Counted from the first letter of the stretch, positions 1-7,325 are shown. The stretch: 12,305 bases of DNA from DATHBP01 sp035296085 (GCA_035296085.1 DATHBP010000001.1:1-12305); one strand, 5' to 3'. The notes: generated from the sequence alone by a model not told the origin. Program-made: numbers and translations.

Positions 1-1542
1 TTTCCGTTGAAGATCGATGGCCAGCTGCTCGGGGCTCTGGACCTGATCAGGGACGCGCCCGGTGACCTCGACGAGGCGGACAGAGCCGCCGCGGCGACCC
101 TGACCGATGTGGCTGCTGCGTACCTGTTCAACGCCAAGCTCCGCAGCGACGCACGGGACAGCGAGCAGCTACTGCGGCACCGCAGCCTCCATGACCCGCT
201 GACCGGGCTGCCTAACAGAACCTTGCTCGAGGAACGGCTCGAGCACGCGGTTGCGCGGGCGCGCGGCTCGGATCGGATGGCCGCGGTGTTGTTCGCCGAT
301 CTCGACGGCTTCAAGGCCGTCAACGACCGGTTCGGGCACCACTCCGGCGACCAGCTGCTCAAAGTCGTCGCCAGCAGGCTGAACGGGGTGCTGCGCCCCG
401 GTGACACACTGGCGCGGCTCTCCGGGGACGAGTTCGTGGTGCTGTGCGAGGATCTCGCCGACCAAGCAAAGGCAGAAGCGGTTGCCCGGCGGATCTCACG
501 GGTTCTCGCCAAACCCTTCGTCATCGACGGCCACGCGCTCACTGTGACCGCGAGCGTCGGCGTCGCATTCTCCGGCCTCGGTAGTGACATCCCCAAAGAG
601 CTGCTCCGGGACGCGGATCAGGCCATGTACGAGGCCAAGCGCGGAGGCGGCGCACAGCACCACGTCGTCAACCGCGTCGTCGGCCGGGCTCTCGACGAGA
701 GTCTTCCGCGCTGGGATCACATCCTGGGCGGGTCGGGTCGGGGGCTGGAAAGGGCGCTGGAACGCGATGAGCTGAGCCTGGTTTACCAACCGATCGTCGA
801 CACCCGGGACGGGTCGCTGAGCGCGGTCGAGGCGCTGCTGCGCTGGGAGCACCCGGCGCAGGGATGGGTCGCGGCCGAGACGATCGTGGGAATCGCCGAA
901 CGAACCGGGCTCATCGTCCCCATCGGCAAGTGGGCGCTACTGCGCGCCTGCGAAGAGCTGCAGGGCTGGCGGCGCGCGCACGCCACGGATGCGGTGCCAG
1001 ATCTCACCGTCAACGTGTCCGCTCACCAGGTGATGGGTGAGGGCTTCCCCGACACAGTGAGCCAGGTGCTCAGAGCAACGGGCACCGACCCAGCCAACCT
1101 GTACCTCGAGGTCACCGAAAGCGTGTTCCTGATCGACGAACCGCGCGCCCATGCCGTCCTCTCCGAGCTCAAAGGACTCGGCGTGGGACTGGCGCTCGAC
1201 GACTTCGGCACCGGCTACTCTTCGCTCGCCTGCCTGAAGAAGTTCCCCTTCGACATCGTCAAGATCGACAGGTCGTTCGTCTCCGATGTCGGCAGCGACC
1301 CGTCGACGCGAGCCATCGTCGGCGCGATCATCGGGCTCTCGCATGCACTTGAGCTGCTCGTGGTCGCCGAAGGCGTGGAGACTCCAGACCAGCTCGATCA
1401 CATCAGAGGGCTCGGCGCCGAGCGCGCGCAAGGCCACTACTTCAGCCAGCCCATGCCGGCCAACGACCTGGCGGCACAAATCCTCGCCAACGCCGGAACC
1501 GCACGGGCCCGCCTCCCGTTACAACGATCTGACCGGAGCTAG
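1..1542 (+). CDS. Bifunctional GGDEF-EAL c-di-GMP enzyme with GAF remnant, 5'-truncated by window edge
   Basis: Predicted to make and/or degrade cyclic di-GMP in the cytoplasm. The frame is open to base 1 (the codons before the TTG at 7 read F-P), and the first ~45 residues look like the last strands and helix of a GAF sensor domain, so the true start lies outside. Counting the TTG at 7 as residue 1, the GGDEF domain starts near H62 (HDPLTGLPN) and has the DLDGFKAVND strand. Its signature is SGDEF (139-143), preceded by an RPGD inhibitory-site motif five residues upstream. The EAL domain (about 250-495) has EALLRW (E275), N336, E368, the DDFGTGYSS loop (D398, D399), K419 and E455, so the usual metal and catalytic residues are present. 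The Ser in place of the first Gly is a mild change; Ser or Ala there is reported to be compatible with cyclase activity. Whether cyclase or phosphodiesterase activity dominates cannot be told from sequence. Confidence 0.95.
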   Translation, partial: FPLKIDGQLLGALDLIRDAPGDLDEADRAAAATLTDVAAAYLFNAKLRSDARDSEQLLRHRSLHDPLTGLPNRTLLEERLEHAVARARGSDRMAAVLFADLDGFKAVNDRFGHHSGDQLLKVVASRLNGVLRPGDTLARLSGDEFVVLCEDLADQAKAEAVARRISRVLAKPFVIDGHALTVTASVGVAFSGLGSDIPKELLRDADQAMYEAKRGGGAQHHVVNRVVGRALDESLPRWDHILGGSGRGLERALERDELSLVYQPIVDTRDGSLSAVEALLRWEHPAQGWVAAETIVGIAERTGLIVPIGKWALLRACEELQGWRRAHATDAVPDLTVNVSAHQVMGEGFPDTVSQVLRATGTDPANLYLEVTESVFLIDEPRAHAVLSELKGLGVGLALDDFGTGYSSLACLKKFPFDIVKIDRSFVSDVGSDPSTRAIVGAIIGLSHALELLVVAEGVETPDQLDHIRGLGAERAQGHYFSQPMPANDLAAQILANAGTARARLPLQRSDRS

Positions 1543-1558
1543 CGGCAACGCAGAGCCG

Positions 1559-1577
1559 TGACCGGCTAGCACGGTCA
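1559..1577. terminator. Possible bidirectional terminator hairpin between convergent genes
   Basis: A perfect 6-bp inverted repeat, TGACCG and CGGTCA, flanks a 7-base loop containing the palindrome GCTAGC. It lies between the stop of the GGDEF-EAL gene and the stop of the convergent DUF5995 gene, whose stop codon forms the right arm. There is no T-run on either side, so it is at best a weak intrinsic terminator. Location and symmetry are the only support. Confidence 0.3.
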
Positions 1578-2522
1578 AGGCGTTTGGCTGGCGCAGTACG
1601 CGTCGCGCTGGGCGCTCGTCGTGAGCGGCGGCGTGTAGCCGTGCTGGGCAACAAGCGTTCGAGCAGTTGCCGTGGCGTAAGCCTCGATGTCTTGGGCAAC
1701 GGCTTCCCGGGCCTGCGCGTCCGGCGCGGCCACGAGGCGCTCAGCGTTGCGCCAGGCAGTCTCGCGCCACTCCACGAGCGCCTGCAGCAGCGCCGTATAC
1801 GTCAACCCGTACGGCGTGGCTATGTCATCCATCGTGGGATCAAACCGTTGTGCCTCTTCAGCCATCAACGGCTGAACGACCCGGTTGAGCATGATGTTGA
1901 CCCGGTCGTGGTCGGGTTTGCGGCTGCTGCCGTCTGGTTTGACCAGGCCGATTGCGGCAAGAACGTACGGCAGGTCCCTGTTGACGTGGGCGTTCATACC
2001 GAGCATGAGGTTTCCCGACCCGCTGACTTCGCGGTTTCGAGCGGCATCGAAGGCGATGATCCAGGCCTCCGGGACCTCGCTACGCCGTCCCGCCGCCCAC
2101 GAGTCGTAGGCATCAAAATAGAATTGAGCGAAAACTGCGTCCTCGTGGTTCACGAAGCGAGCATCGTCGAAGAATTCCGGATCTGCTGCTGTTCGGGCAT
2201 ATTCCTGTGTGGTGCGCAAATATGCCAGCGAAAAGATGGCGTTGTGCGCACAATCGCTGGCTAGCGGAGCGAATCGGCGCTCCATGTCCTTGATGGTGGC
2301 TTTGACACAGGCCGGCCGACCAGCCGCACAGTCGTCTGCACTGCTGGGCGCGTATTCGTAAGCCCACGCTGGCAGGTGGTTTGACCACCCCACGTAGAGA
2401 GGATCGGAGGCCTCGGCGGCCCTAAAGCCGCCTATGGAAATCACTAGCATGGCGGCTACGGTAAGCATGTAAGTGATTACACGCTGTCGTGCATTGCCCC
2501 GCCTGTGTGGACTCTTTCCCAT
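1575..2522 (-). CDS. Exported DUF5995 family protein
   Basis: A 315-residue protein of unknown biochemical function. The N-terminus is a Sec signal: a basic stretch (KSPHRRGNARQR), a hydrophobic core at about residues 16-32, and a likely cleavage after A38 (AEA/SDP). The mature part is mostly helical and has the N-A-H-x-x-x-D-L-P signature (N177, H179, D183) that I associate with DUF5995, plus an upstream H126 segment with the motif FYFDAYDSW. Several Cys residues (DDC..PAC, SDC, near-C-terminal YC) could form disulfides, which suits an extracellular protein. I chose the ATG at 2522 because AGGTGG sits 5 bases before it; an in-frame ATG at 2594 would put 24 unlikely residues ahead of the signal peptide and overlap the divergent gene. 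Base composition is less GC-rich than neighbours, especially around 2100-2270. The conserved His/Asp could bind metal or be catalytic, but that is a guess. Confidence 0.85.
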   Translation of the reverse strand: MGKSPHRRGNARQRVITYMLTVAAMLVISIGGFRAAEASDPLYVGWSNHLPAWAYEYAPSSADDCAAGRPACVKATIKDMERRFAPLASDCAHNAIFSLAYLRTTQEYARTAADPEFFDDARFVNHEDAVFAQFYFDAYDSWAAGRRSEVPEAWIIAFDAARNREVSGSGNLMLGMNAHVNRDLPYVLAAIGLVKPDGSSRKPDHDRVNIMLNRVVQPLMAEEAQRFDPTMDDIATPYGLTYTALLQALVEWRETAWRNAERLVAAPDAQAREAVAQDIEAYATATARTLVAQHGYTPPLTTSAQRDAYCASQTP

Positions 2523-2614
2523 GGTGCCCACCTTCGGTAGACTGCCCAATGTAACTCTCCGTGGTGAATCCGCGGTGTGATTGTAATATCGCACCAGCGA
2601 TTCGGGAAGGCTCC
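2523..2614. promoter_or_regulatory. Divergent intergenic region with overlapping -10-like boxes and two ribosome binding sites
   Basis: This 92-base spacer separates the DUF5995 gene (leftward) from the PAS-GGDEF gene (rightward). ATTGTAAT at 2580-2587 reads TGTAAT on the plus strand and TACAAT on the minus strand, each 5 of 6 to TATAAT, so two promoters could overlap here. Neither has a good -35 at 16-18 bases. A plus-strand start near 2594 would give a leader of about 20 bases. Ribosome binding sites: GGGAAGG at 2604-2610 (4 bases before the GTG at 2615), and AGGTGG on the minus strand at 2528-2533 (5 bases before the ATG at 2522). The ribosome sites are convincing; the promoters are tentative. 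Confidence 0.4.
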
Positions 2615-4471
2615 GTGCCAGGAAACGTGCAGGAGAGCGCTACTCAAGCCATTGCCGCTGGCCCGGTCGCGACGGCGGAGCGAGACCTGCTCGACCGGCT
2701 CGGGGCGGTCGTCTTTCAGACCGACGCAGCAGGCAACTGGACCTACCTCAACCGCGCGTGGACGACGATCACCGGGTTCTCCATCGAGGAGACCTTGGGC
2801 ACCAACTTTCTCGACTACGTGCATCCCGATGAACGGGAGCACACTGTGGCGCTGTTCATGGCGGTCATGGAAGGCGCGGCGGAGGCATGCCACCACGAAA
2901 CCCGGTATCGCACTGCGTCCGGGGACTTCCGCTGGCTCGAGCTACGGGCGACGCTGCTCTTCGACGACGCACGTCAGCTGGTCGGGAACTGCGGCACACT
3001 CACCGACATCACCGGCCGCCGGGAGACGGCGCAGGCGATTGACGAGCGTGTCCAGCTGACTGAGCTGGTGGCGAGTGGCGAGGCTTTCGACGACCTGCCG
3101 TACGGCGCCTTGCTGCTGGACAACGATCTTGTCGTGCAACGCGCATCGGCAACCGCTCGCCGGCTGCTCGGGCATTCCCTGGAGATCGGAACTGCGTTCA
3201 GTGAGCTGCTGCCGCTGTTCGATACGTGGGAGCCGTCCCGGTCCGCACTCACACCCGAGTGGGGACCCTTGCGCACGGCAGCCCGCACCGGGCAGACGCA
3301 GTACGCCGAGCTCAGCTGCCGGCCCGCGGATGACTCGGGCGCCGTGTGGCTCCAGACGACCGTGATCCCCTCACCAGATCCCCATGACTCGAGTGGTCAG
3401 CTCGTGGTGCTGCTGCAGGACGTGACCGAGCTCCGCCGTGCGGAGGCCCGCCAGGCGGCGGTGGCAGCTCTCGGCCAGCGTGCCCTAGAAGCGGTGACGC
3501 TGACCGAGCTTCTCGACGGAGCGGTCGAGTCAGTGGTCCGGGTCTTGGAGGCAGACTTCGCCGACCTGTTCGTCACCGGCGCTGACGGCGAGGTCCAGCT
3601 GCGATCCCGCTTCGGGTGGCCCGGCTCAGACGACGACGGAGGTGGCGGGCTGGATGGACTGCTGCACCTCGCCGAGCTGGCTCTGCTCGTCGAGCGACCG
3701 GTGCACACCAACGAGATAGCGCTCCCGCAGTCCTACGGGTTCGCCACAGCCTCCTCGTTGAGCGTCCCAGTCCACAGTGGAGCGCTGCAGCTGGTCGTGC
3801 AGGCGCATTCGATCAGCGAGCGGACCTTCCGCCCCGAGGAAGCCGGCTTCTTGCAAGTTCTCGGTGGAGTGCTGGCGTCGGCGATAGCGCGTCGGGAGTC
3901 GGAGGAAGCCGCGGTGGCACAGTCCCTGCACGATCCGCTCACCGGGCTTGCCAACCGGGTGCTGCTGCACACCCGCCTTGAGTTGGCGCTGCGAAACGGA
4001 CAGGAGACTCACCGTGGGCTGGCGGTGCTCGCACTCGACCTCGACCAGTTCAAGCGGGTCAACGACACGCTGGGACATGCAGCAGGCGACGAGGTGCTTC
4101 GCGGCGTCGCTGCTCGGATGATTCGGGCCACCCGGGACGCTGACACGGTCGCTCGGGTCGGCGGGGACGAGTTCATCATTGTCCTGCCCGGCCTGTTCAG
4201 CCAGGCAGACGCCAGCCACGTCGCCGCCAAGGTCCACGCGAGTGTGGCACAACCGCTGTATGTCGGCGAGTCGCGCGTCGAGGTCCAGGCCAGCATCGGT
4301 GTGGCGGTGGTAACCGAGTCGGTTGCCGAGCCTGCCTGGTTGCTCAAACGGGCCGACAACGCGATGTATCAGGCGAAGCATTCCGGACGTAACTTCGTCG
4401 TGCTCGCCGACGACAGCAGCGACGACACAACGGCGCTGGCAATGCGGTCACCATCTTCGGTCGACTCCTAG
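2615..4471 (+). CDS. PAS-PAS-GAF-GGDEF diguanylate cyclase
   Basis: Predicted cytoplasmic sensor enzyme that condenses two GTP into cyclic di-GMP. Numbered from the GTG at 2615 (618 residues): PAS 1 at about 25-135, with a clear PAC-like end (FRWLELRATLLF...TDITGRR); PAS 2, more divergent, at about 154-272 (ends LLQDVTELRRAEAR); GAF at about 283-425, interrupted by a D/G-rich loop; GGDEF at about 435-600. The GGDEF domain has HDPLTGLANR, DLDQFKRVND and an intact GGDEF at 516-520, with the inhibitory motif RDAD exactly five residues upstream, so an active, product-inhibited cyclase is expected. There is no EAL or HD-GYP domain and no membrane segment. I prefer the GTG at 2615 because GGGAAGG precedes it; an in-frame GTG at 2561 would add 18 Cys-containing residues that look like translated leader. 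The signals sensed by the PAS and GAF domains cannot be named. Confidence 0.95.
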   Translation: MPGNVQESATQAIAAGPVATAERDLLDRLGAVVFQTDAAGNWTYLNRAWTTITGFSIEETLGTNFLDYVHPDEREHTVALFMAVMEGAAEACHHETRYRTASGDFRWLELRATLLFDDARQLVGNCGTLTDITGRRETAQAIDERVQLTELVASGEAFDDLPYGALLLDNDLVVQRASATARRLLGHSLEIGTAFSELLPLFDTWEPSRSALTPEWGPLRTAARTGQTQYAELSCRPADDSGAVWLQTTVIPSPDPHDSSGQLVVLLQDVTELRRAEARQAAVAALGQRALEAVTLTELLDGAVESVVRVLEADFADLFVTGADGEVQLRSRFGWPGSDDDGGGGLDGLLHLAELALLVERPVHTNEIALPQSYGFATASSLSVPVHSGALQLVVQAHSISERTFRPEEAGFLQVLGGVLASAIARRESEEAAVAQSLHDPLTGLANRVLLHTRLELALRNGQETHRGLAVLALDLDQFKRVNDTLGHAAGDEVLRGVAARMIRATRDADTVARVGGDEFIIVLPGLFSQADASHVAAKVHASVAQPLYVGESRVEVQASIGVAVVTESVAEPAWLLKRADNAMYQAKHSGRNFVVLADDSSDDTTALAMRSPSSVDS

Positions 4472-4496
4472 CCCTGCCGCCAGCGCATGCAGCAGC

Positions 4497-5909
4497 TCAC
4501 GAGCCCGCGGGGGCGCGCAGGATCTCGATGTCATCGAGCGACGCGGCGAACTCGCCGAGTCGGTGCAATTGGACGCCGCCGGGGCCGCGCACCGATCTGA
4601 CGCTGCCGCTGTCGTCGAAGGCGTAGCGCATCAGTTCACCGTAGGCCCCGTACCCGCTGCCACCGCCGCTGACCTGCAGGGTGGTGGCGTCGACCGGGGT
4701 GAGCTCGATTGCAAGATGCGTCGGGTCCGGCTGGTGCAGCCTCAGGCCGACGAGTCGACTCCCGAAGCGGACGATGTCCAGCCGCCCGGCCAAGCTGGCG
4801 AAGGCACCGGTGAAACGGTCCAGGTCGTCGGTGCCGCGCTGCTCGCTGCCGGGATCCGCGGCAAGGTTGACGAGCTTCACGACGCCGGTGGCCAGCTCTG
4901 CGGCGGGACCGTCGATGGCGTTGGTCAACACGGAGACCGCTAAACCGGTGAGCGGGTCGAGCATTGTCTTGGTGGCGTGGCCGGGGTAGCCCCCACCGTG
5001 GCCCACCATCCGGCGGTCGTCGACGTACAGGACCTCGAAGCCCAGCCCGTAGTGCCCTTCGTCCTCCCCACCGACGTCCCACTCCTCGCGCTGCGCGATC
5101 CGTTTGGAGGCATCGCTCAGCAGCCGGTCGTCGCCGTACGCGTGCGCCGCGGCGTAGTGGACCAAGTCGGCGGCGGTGCTGCCGAACCCGGTTGCGGGCG
5201 CCATCGCCTTGGTGTCGACGTGCTCGATGGGCACGCGCCGGTCTGCGTACACCAGCGATGAGTAGCCGACGGCGTAGTCGCCCAGACGCCCGGCATCGAG
5301 CTCGGGCGCGGTGTCCTGCAGCCCCAGCCGATCGATGATCTGTTCTTTCATCACATCGCCGTACGGCCGACCCGTCACTCCCTCGATGACTTGGCCGAGC
5401 AGGGCGTAGCCGACGTTGGAGTACTTGAACCGCTCGTTGGGTGGCAGCACCCCGGCACCCTCGACTGTCATGGACCGCAGCTCGTCAGCGTCGGGGAACG
5501 GCCGGCCGAGGACCCAGTAGTCGGCGTTAGCCCCGTCGCGGATCACACCCGCGCCATGGCTGAGCAGCTCGCGTACCGTCACCCGCGCGACCTCGTCGCG
5601 CACTACGGGGACGTGCTCGCCAAGAGTGTCGTCCAGTCGCATGCGCCCGGTCTCGACGAGCTGCATGACGGCCGTGGCGGTGAACGTCTTCGAGTGCGAG
5701 GCGATCCGGAACAGGTGCCGTTTGCTCAGCCTGACCTCATTCTCCACGTCGGCCCATCCGTGCGCCGTGTCGAGGGTGAGCAGGTCGGAGAACAGCACCG
5801 CGGCTTGCACGCCCGGGACTTGCAGGACGCGGCGGCGAAGGGCGAGCCAGGCGTCGGCGACCCTGCTGGCTGCGGCTACGGAGTCTGGGGTGAGCTGTCG
5901 TGGCGACAC
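4497..5909 (-). CDS. Serine hydrolase of the beta-lactamase class C / esterase fold
   Basis: A 470-residue protein of the PF00144 type (class C beta-lactamases, D-aminopeptidases, EstB-like esterases). Visible catalytic motifs: S71-H-S-K74 (SxxK, nucleophile Ser71), Y163-S-N165 (YxN) and H304-G-G-G in the position of the KTG box. H-G-G is common in the esterase/peptidase members, so calling it a beta-lactamase resistance gene is not justified. Residues from about 360 to the end (starting DLDRFTGAFASLAGRLD) form a C-terminal beta-rich extension like those following this domain in DUF3471-type relatives. No signal peptide or lipobox is visible, so it is predicted cytoplasmic, unlike most penicillin-interactive relatives. 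The start is the GTG at 5909; no good ribosome binding site precedes it, so the exact start is uncertain. It converges with the PAS-GGDEF gene (25 bases between stops) and diverges from the STAS gene. Substrate unknown. Confidence 0.9.
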   Translation of the reverse strand: MSPRQLTPDSVAAASRVADAWLALRRRVLQVPGVQAAVLFSDLLTLDTAHGWADVENEVRLSKRHLFRIASHSKTFTATAVMQLVETGRMRLDDTLGEHVPVVRDEVARVTVRELLSHGAGVIRDGANADYWVLGRPFPDADELRSMTVEGAGVLPPNERFKYSNVGYALLGQVIEGVTGRPYGDVMKEQIIDRLGLQDTAPELDAGRLGDYAVGYSSLVYADRRVPIEHVDTKAMAPATGFGSTAADLVHYAAAHAYGDDRLLSDASKRIAQREEWDVGGEDEGHYGLGFEVLYVDDRRMVGHGGGYPGHATKTMLDPLTGLAVSVLTNAIDGPAAELATGVVKLVNLAADPGSEQRGTDDLDRFTGAFASLAGRLDIVRFGSRLVGLRLHQPDPTHLAIELTPVDATTLQVSGGGSGYGAYGELMRYAFDDSGSVRSVRGPGGVQLHRLGEFAASLDDIEILRAPAGS

Positions 5910-5995
5910 GACGCGAACACTAACGGCGCTCGCATCAGCCCGAGGACGAAGCGGCTTCTCGATGAGTTTTCTCGCCTGTGCTGGTCTGAATATCG
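5910..5995. promoter_or_regulatory. Divergent spacer between hydrolase and STAS genes
   Basis: These 86 bases must hold the 5' signals of both the leftward hydrolase gene and the rightward STAS gene if both starts are right. I see no Shine-Dalgarno-like sequence close to either start and no recognisable -10/-35 pair. Start positions here are therefore the least secure in the window, or these mRNAs use unusual initiation. Confidence 0.3.
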
Positions 5996-6289
5996 ATGGC
6001 TGAGCATGCAGTGCCCACGGTCACGATGACCGTCCAGGGGCCGATCGAGCGCGCAGGGCTTCCGGCCCTGACCGCTCGCGTGTGCGCGTTGTTCGCAAAC
6101 CACCCGGGTTTTGTCGTCTCGTGCGACGTGGGGGACGTCATCCCCGACGCGGTGACCGTCGAGGCATTGTCACGGCTGCAGCTCGCCGCCCGCCGCTACG
6201 GGTGTCAGGTCCGCATTCGCAACGGCTCGGTCGAGCTCCGCGAGCTGGTGGCGTTGATGGGACTCACCGACGTACTGCCGGAGCCCTAG
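5996..6289 (+). CDS. Small STAS-domain protein (anti-anti-sigma-like)
   Basis: A 97-residue single-domain protein with the STAS pattern: N-terminal strand (TVTMTVQGPIE), a helix (AGLPALTARVCALFA), the buried strand FVVSCDVGDVI, a long helix (VEALSRLQLAARRYG), strand CQVRIRN and final helix ELRELVALMGL. STAS proteins act by binding partners, classically anti-sigma kinases. Canonical anti-anti-sigma factors have D-S-[ST]-G before the long helix, where the Ser/Thr is phosphorylated; here it reads D51-A-V-T54, so the usual Ser is lost and only T54 is nearby. It may therefore be a constitutive or non-phosphorylated binder, closer to MlaB-like or stand-alone STAS proteins. It converges with the ECF sigma gene and their stops overlap in CTAG at 6286-6289. 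The start is ATG 5996 with no clear ribosome site. The domain call is firm; the partner is unknown. Confidence 0.8.
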   Translation: MAEHAVPTVTMTVQGPIERAGLPALTARVCALFANHPGFVVSCDVGDVIPDAVTVEALSRLQLAARRYGCQVRIRNGSVELRELVALMGLTDVLPEP

Positions 6290-7278
6290 CGGTCGAGGCG
6301 CGGTGGCAGGCCGAACAGTGGGAACAACTTCTCGGTGTCGAGGAAGAACGTGAGCTCGCTGATCGCCCCGTCTTGCAGCTCCACCACCTGCAGGGCCCAC
6401 GGCTCATAGCCGCCGCCATCGCTGGGCTTGTACTGGCCGAACGCCGGGGAGCCGTTCGCAGCCACCGTTGGGACGACCCGCGACCCCTGACACCCGATGC
6501 CCGGCCCCCACCACCAGGCGAAGATGTCGTCACGGCCGGAGAGCCACAGGTCGAACGGCGGCATCGACTGGCAGGCGTCCTCGTGAATCAACGCCGTCAG
6601 GGCGTCGACGTCGTACGCCTCGAACGCCTGCACATATCGCGCCAGCAGCGCGCGGTCCGCCTCTCCCAACGACGACGCCCTCTGCGACTCTGCCGGTTGT
6701 GCGGTAGCGAGCGTCGCCCGGGCGCGCTGGAGGGCGCTGTTGACCGAGGCGACGCTGGTGTCCAGCAGCTCCGCGACCTCAGCGGCCTTCCACTGCAGCA
6801 CCTCGCACAGGATGAGTGCGGCACGTTGTCGGGCCGGCAGGTGCTGCAACGCCGCCACGAACGCGAGACGCACTGAGTCCTTGGCTACCGCGACGGCGGC
6901 GGGATCGCTGGTTGCCGTGCTCAAGAAGGTGTCGGGAGCCGGCTCCAACCATGTCGCTTCGGGCAGCTCGTTGAGGTTGGACGCCACCGGCTCACGGGCT
7001 GGGCCGAGGTCCATCGGCCTCGCACGGCGTTCGCTACGACGGAGCATGTCGAGGCACACGTTGGTGGCGATCCGGTAGAGCCATGAGCGCAGCGAGGAGC
7101 GCCCCTCGAAACGGTCGACGGACCGCCAGGCCCGGATCAACGTCTCCTGCACTGCGTCCTCCGCCTCGAAGGGCGAGGCCAGCATCCGGTAGCAGTAGGC
7201 CCGAAGCTCCAGTCGGTGGTCTTCCAGCTGTTCGGTCAGCTCGTCGGGGGAGACGGTGGGGGCGCTCACACTCGACAT
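6286..7278 (-). CDS. ECF RNA polymerase sigma factor with C-terminal SnoaL-like domain (SigG/SigX5 type)
   Basis: A 330-residue sigma factor that would direct RNA polymerase to a specific promoter set. Sigma-2 lies at about 20-90 (YCYRMLASPFEAEDAVQET, WLYRIATNVCLD) and sigma-4 at about 135-190 (LPARQRAALILCEV, helix-turn-helix AAEVAELLDTSVASVNSAL). Residues 205-322 form a SnoaL/NTF2-like domain with MPPFDLWLSGRD, a DGGGY loop and the ending FFLDTEKLFPLFGLPPRL, which fits the TIGR02960-type family. Family members with such C-terminal extensions usually lack a classical anti-sigma gene and are thought to be controlled by the extension; no anti-sigma gene is adjacent here. The start is ATG 7278 with no visible Shine-Dalgarno; an inverted repeat ends two bases before it. 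The cupin gene lies 52 bases upstream on the same strand and could be cotranscribed. The stop overlaps that of the convergent STAS gene. Confidence 0.93.
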   Translation of the reverse strand: MSSVSAPTVSPDELTEQLEDHRLELRAYCYRMLASPFEAEDAVQETLIRAWRSVDRFEGRSSLRSWLYRIATNVCLDMLRRSERRARPMDLGPAREPVASNLNELPEATWLEPAPDTFLSTATSDPAAVAVAKDSVRLAFVAALQHLPARQRAALILCEVLQWKAAEVAELLDTSVASVNSALQRARATLATAQPAESQRASSLGEADRALLARYVQAFEAYDVDALTALIHEDACQSMPPFDLWLSGRDDIFAWWWGPGIGCQGSRVVPTVAANGSPAFGQYKPSDGGGYEPWALQVVELQDGAISELTFFLDTEKLFPLFGLPPRLDR

Positions 7279-7279
7279 G

Positions 7280-7297
7280 CTAGAGCCGTGGGTCTAG
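7280..7297 (-). promoter_or_regulatory. Inverted repeat CTAGA/TCTAG just before the sigma factor start
   Basis: Perfect 5-bp arms, CTAGA at 7280-7284 and TCTAG at 7293-7297, flank eight bases. The repeat ends two bases from the ATG at 7278, exactly where a ribosome binding site should be. It could be an operator or an mRNA hairpin limiting translation, but a 5-bp repeat also arises by chance. Confidence 0.25.
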
Positions 7298-7311
7298 GGG
7301 GTCGCAGGGCC

Positions 7312-7325
7312 CCGCCCTCAGGCGG
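7312..7325 (-). terminator. Hairpin downstream of the cupin gene
   Basis: CCGCC and GGCGG form a perfect GC-only 5-bp stem with a 4-base loop, starting 5 bases past the cupin stop codon on the minus strand. No T-run follows, so it may be a weak terminator, an attenuator between the cupin and sigma genes, or a 3' stabilising hairpin. Confidence 0.3.

Noticed and set aside
1584..2264. Long plus-strand open frame (226 codons) across the DUF5995 gene
   Set aside because: It is antisense to a gene with a clear signal peptide and family motif, and its translation shows no domain.
2523..2594. Longer DUF5995 start at the ATG ending at 2594
   Set aside because: It adds 24 residues ahead of a good signal peptide and overlaps the divergent region; the ATG at 2522 has a strong ribosome binding site.
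2561..2614. Upstream GTG start for the PAS-GGDEF gene
   Set aside because: The added residues are Cys-containing and unlike PAS linkers, and GGGAAGG fits the GTG at 2615 better.
4472..4496. Terminator between the PAS-GGDEF and hydrolase stops
   Set aside because: Only a 4-bp CTGC/GCAG stem with an 11-base loop is present, too weak to call.
4497..5909. Antibiotic-resistance beta-lactamase
   Set aside because: No signal peptide, HGGG in place of KTG, and an extra C-terminal domain point to the broader esterase/peptidase group.
5391..6029. Plus-strand open frame of 212 codons over the hydrolase 5' end
   Set aside because: It is antisense to the catalytic region of the hydrolase and overlaps the STAS start; the composition is typical of a high-GC shadow frame.
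6082..6876. Plus-strand open frame of 264 codons across the STAS and sigma genes
   Set aside because: It is Arg-rich with no domain, and overlaps two well-supported genes in other frames.
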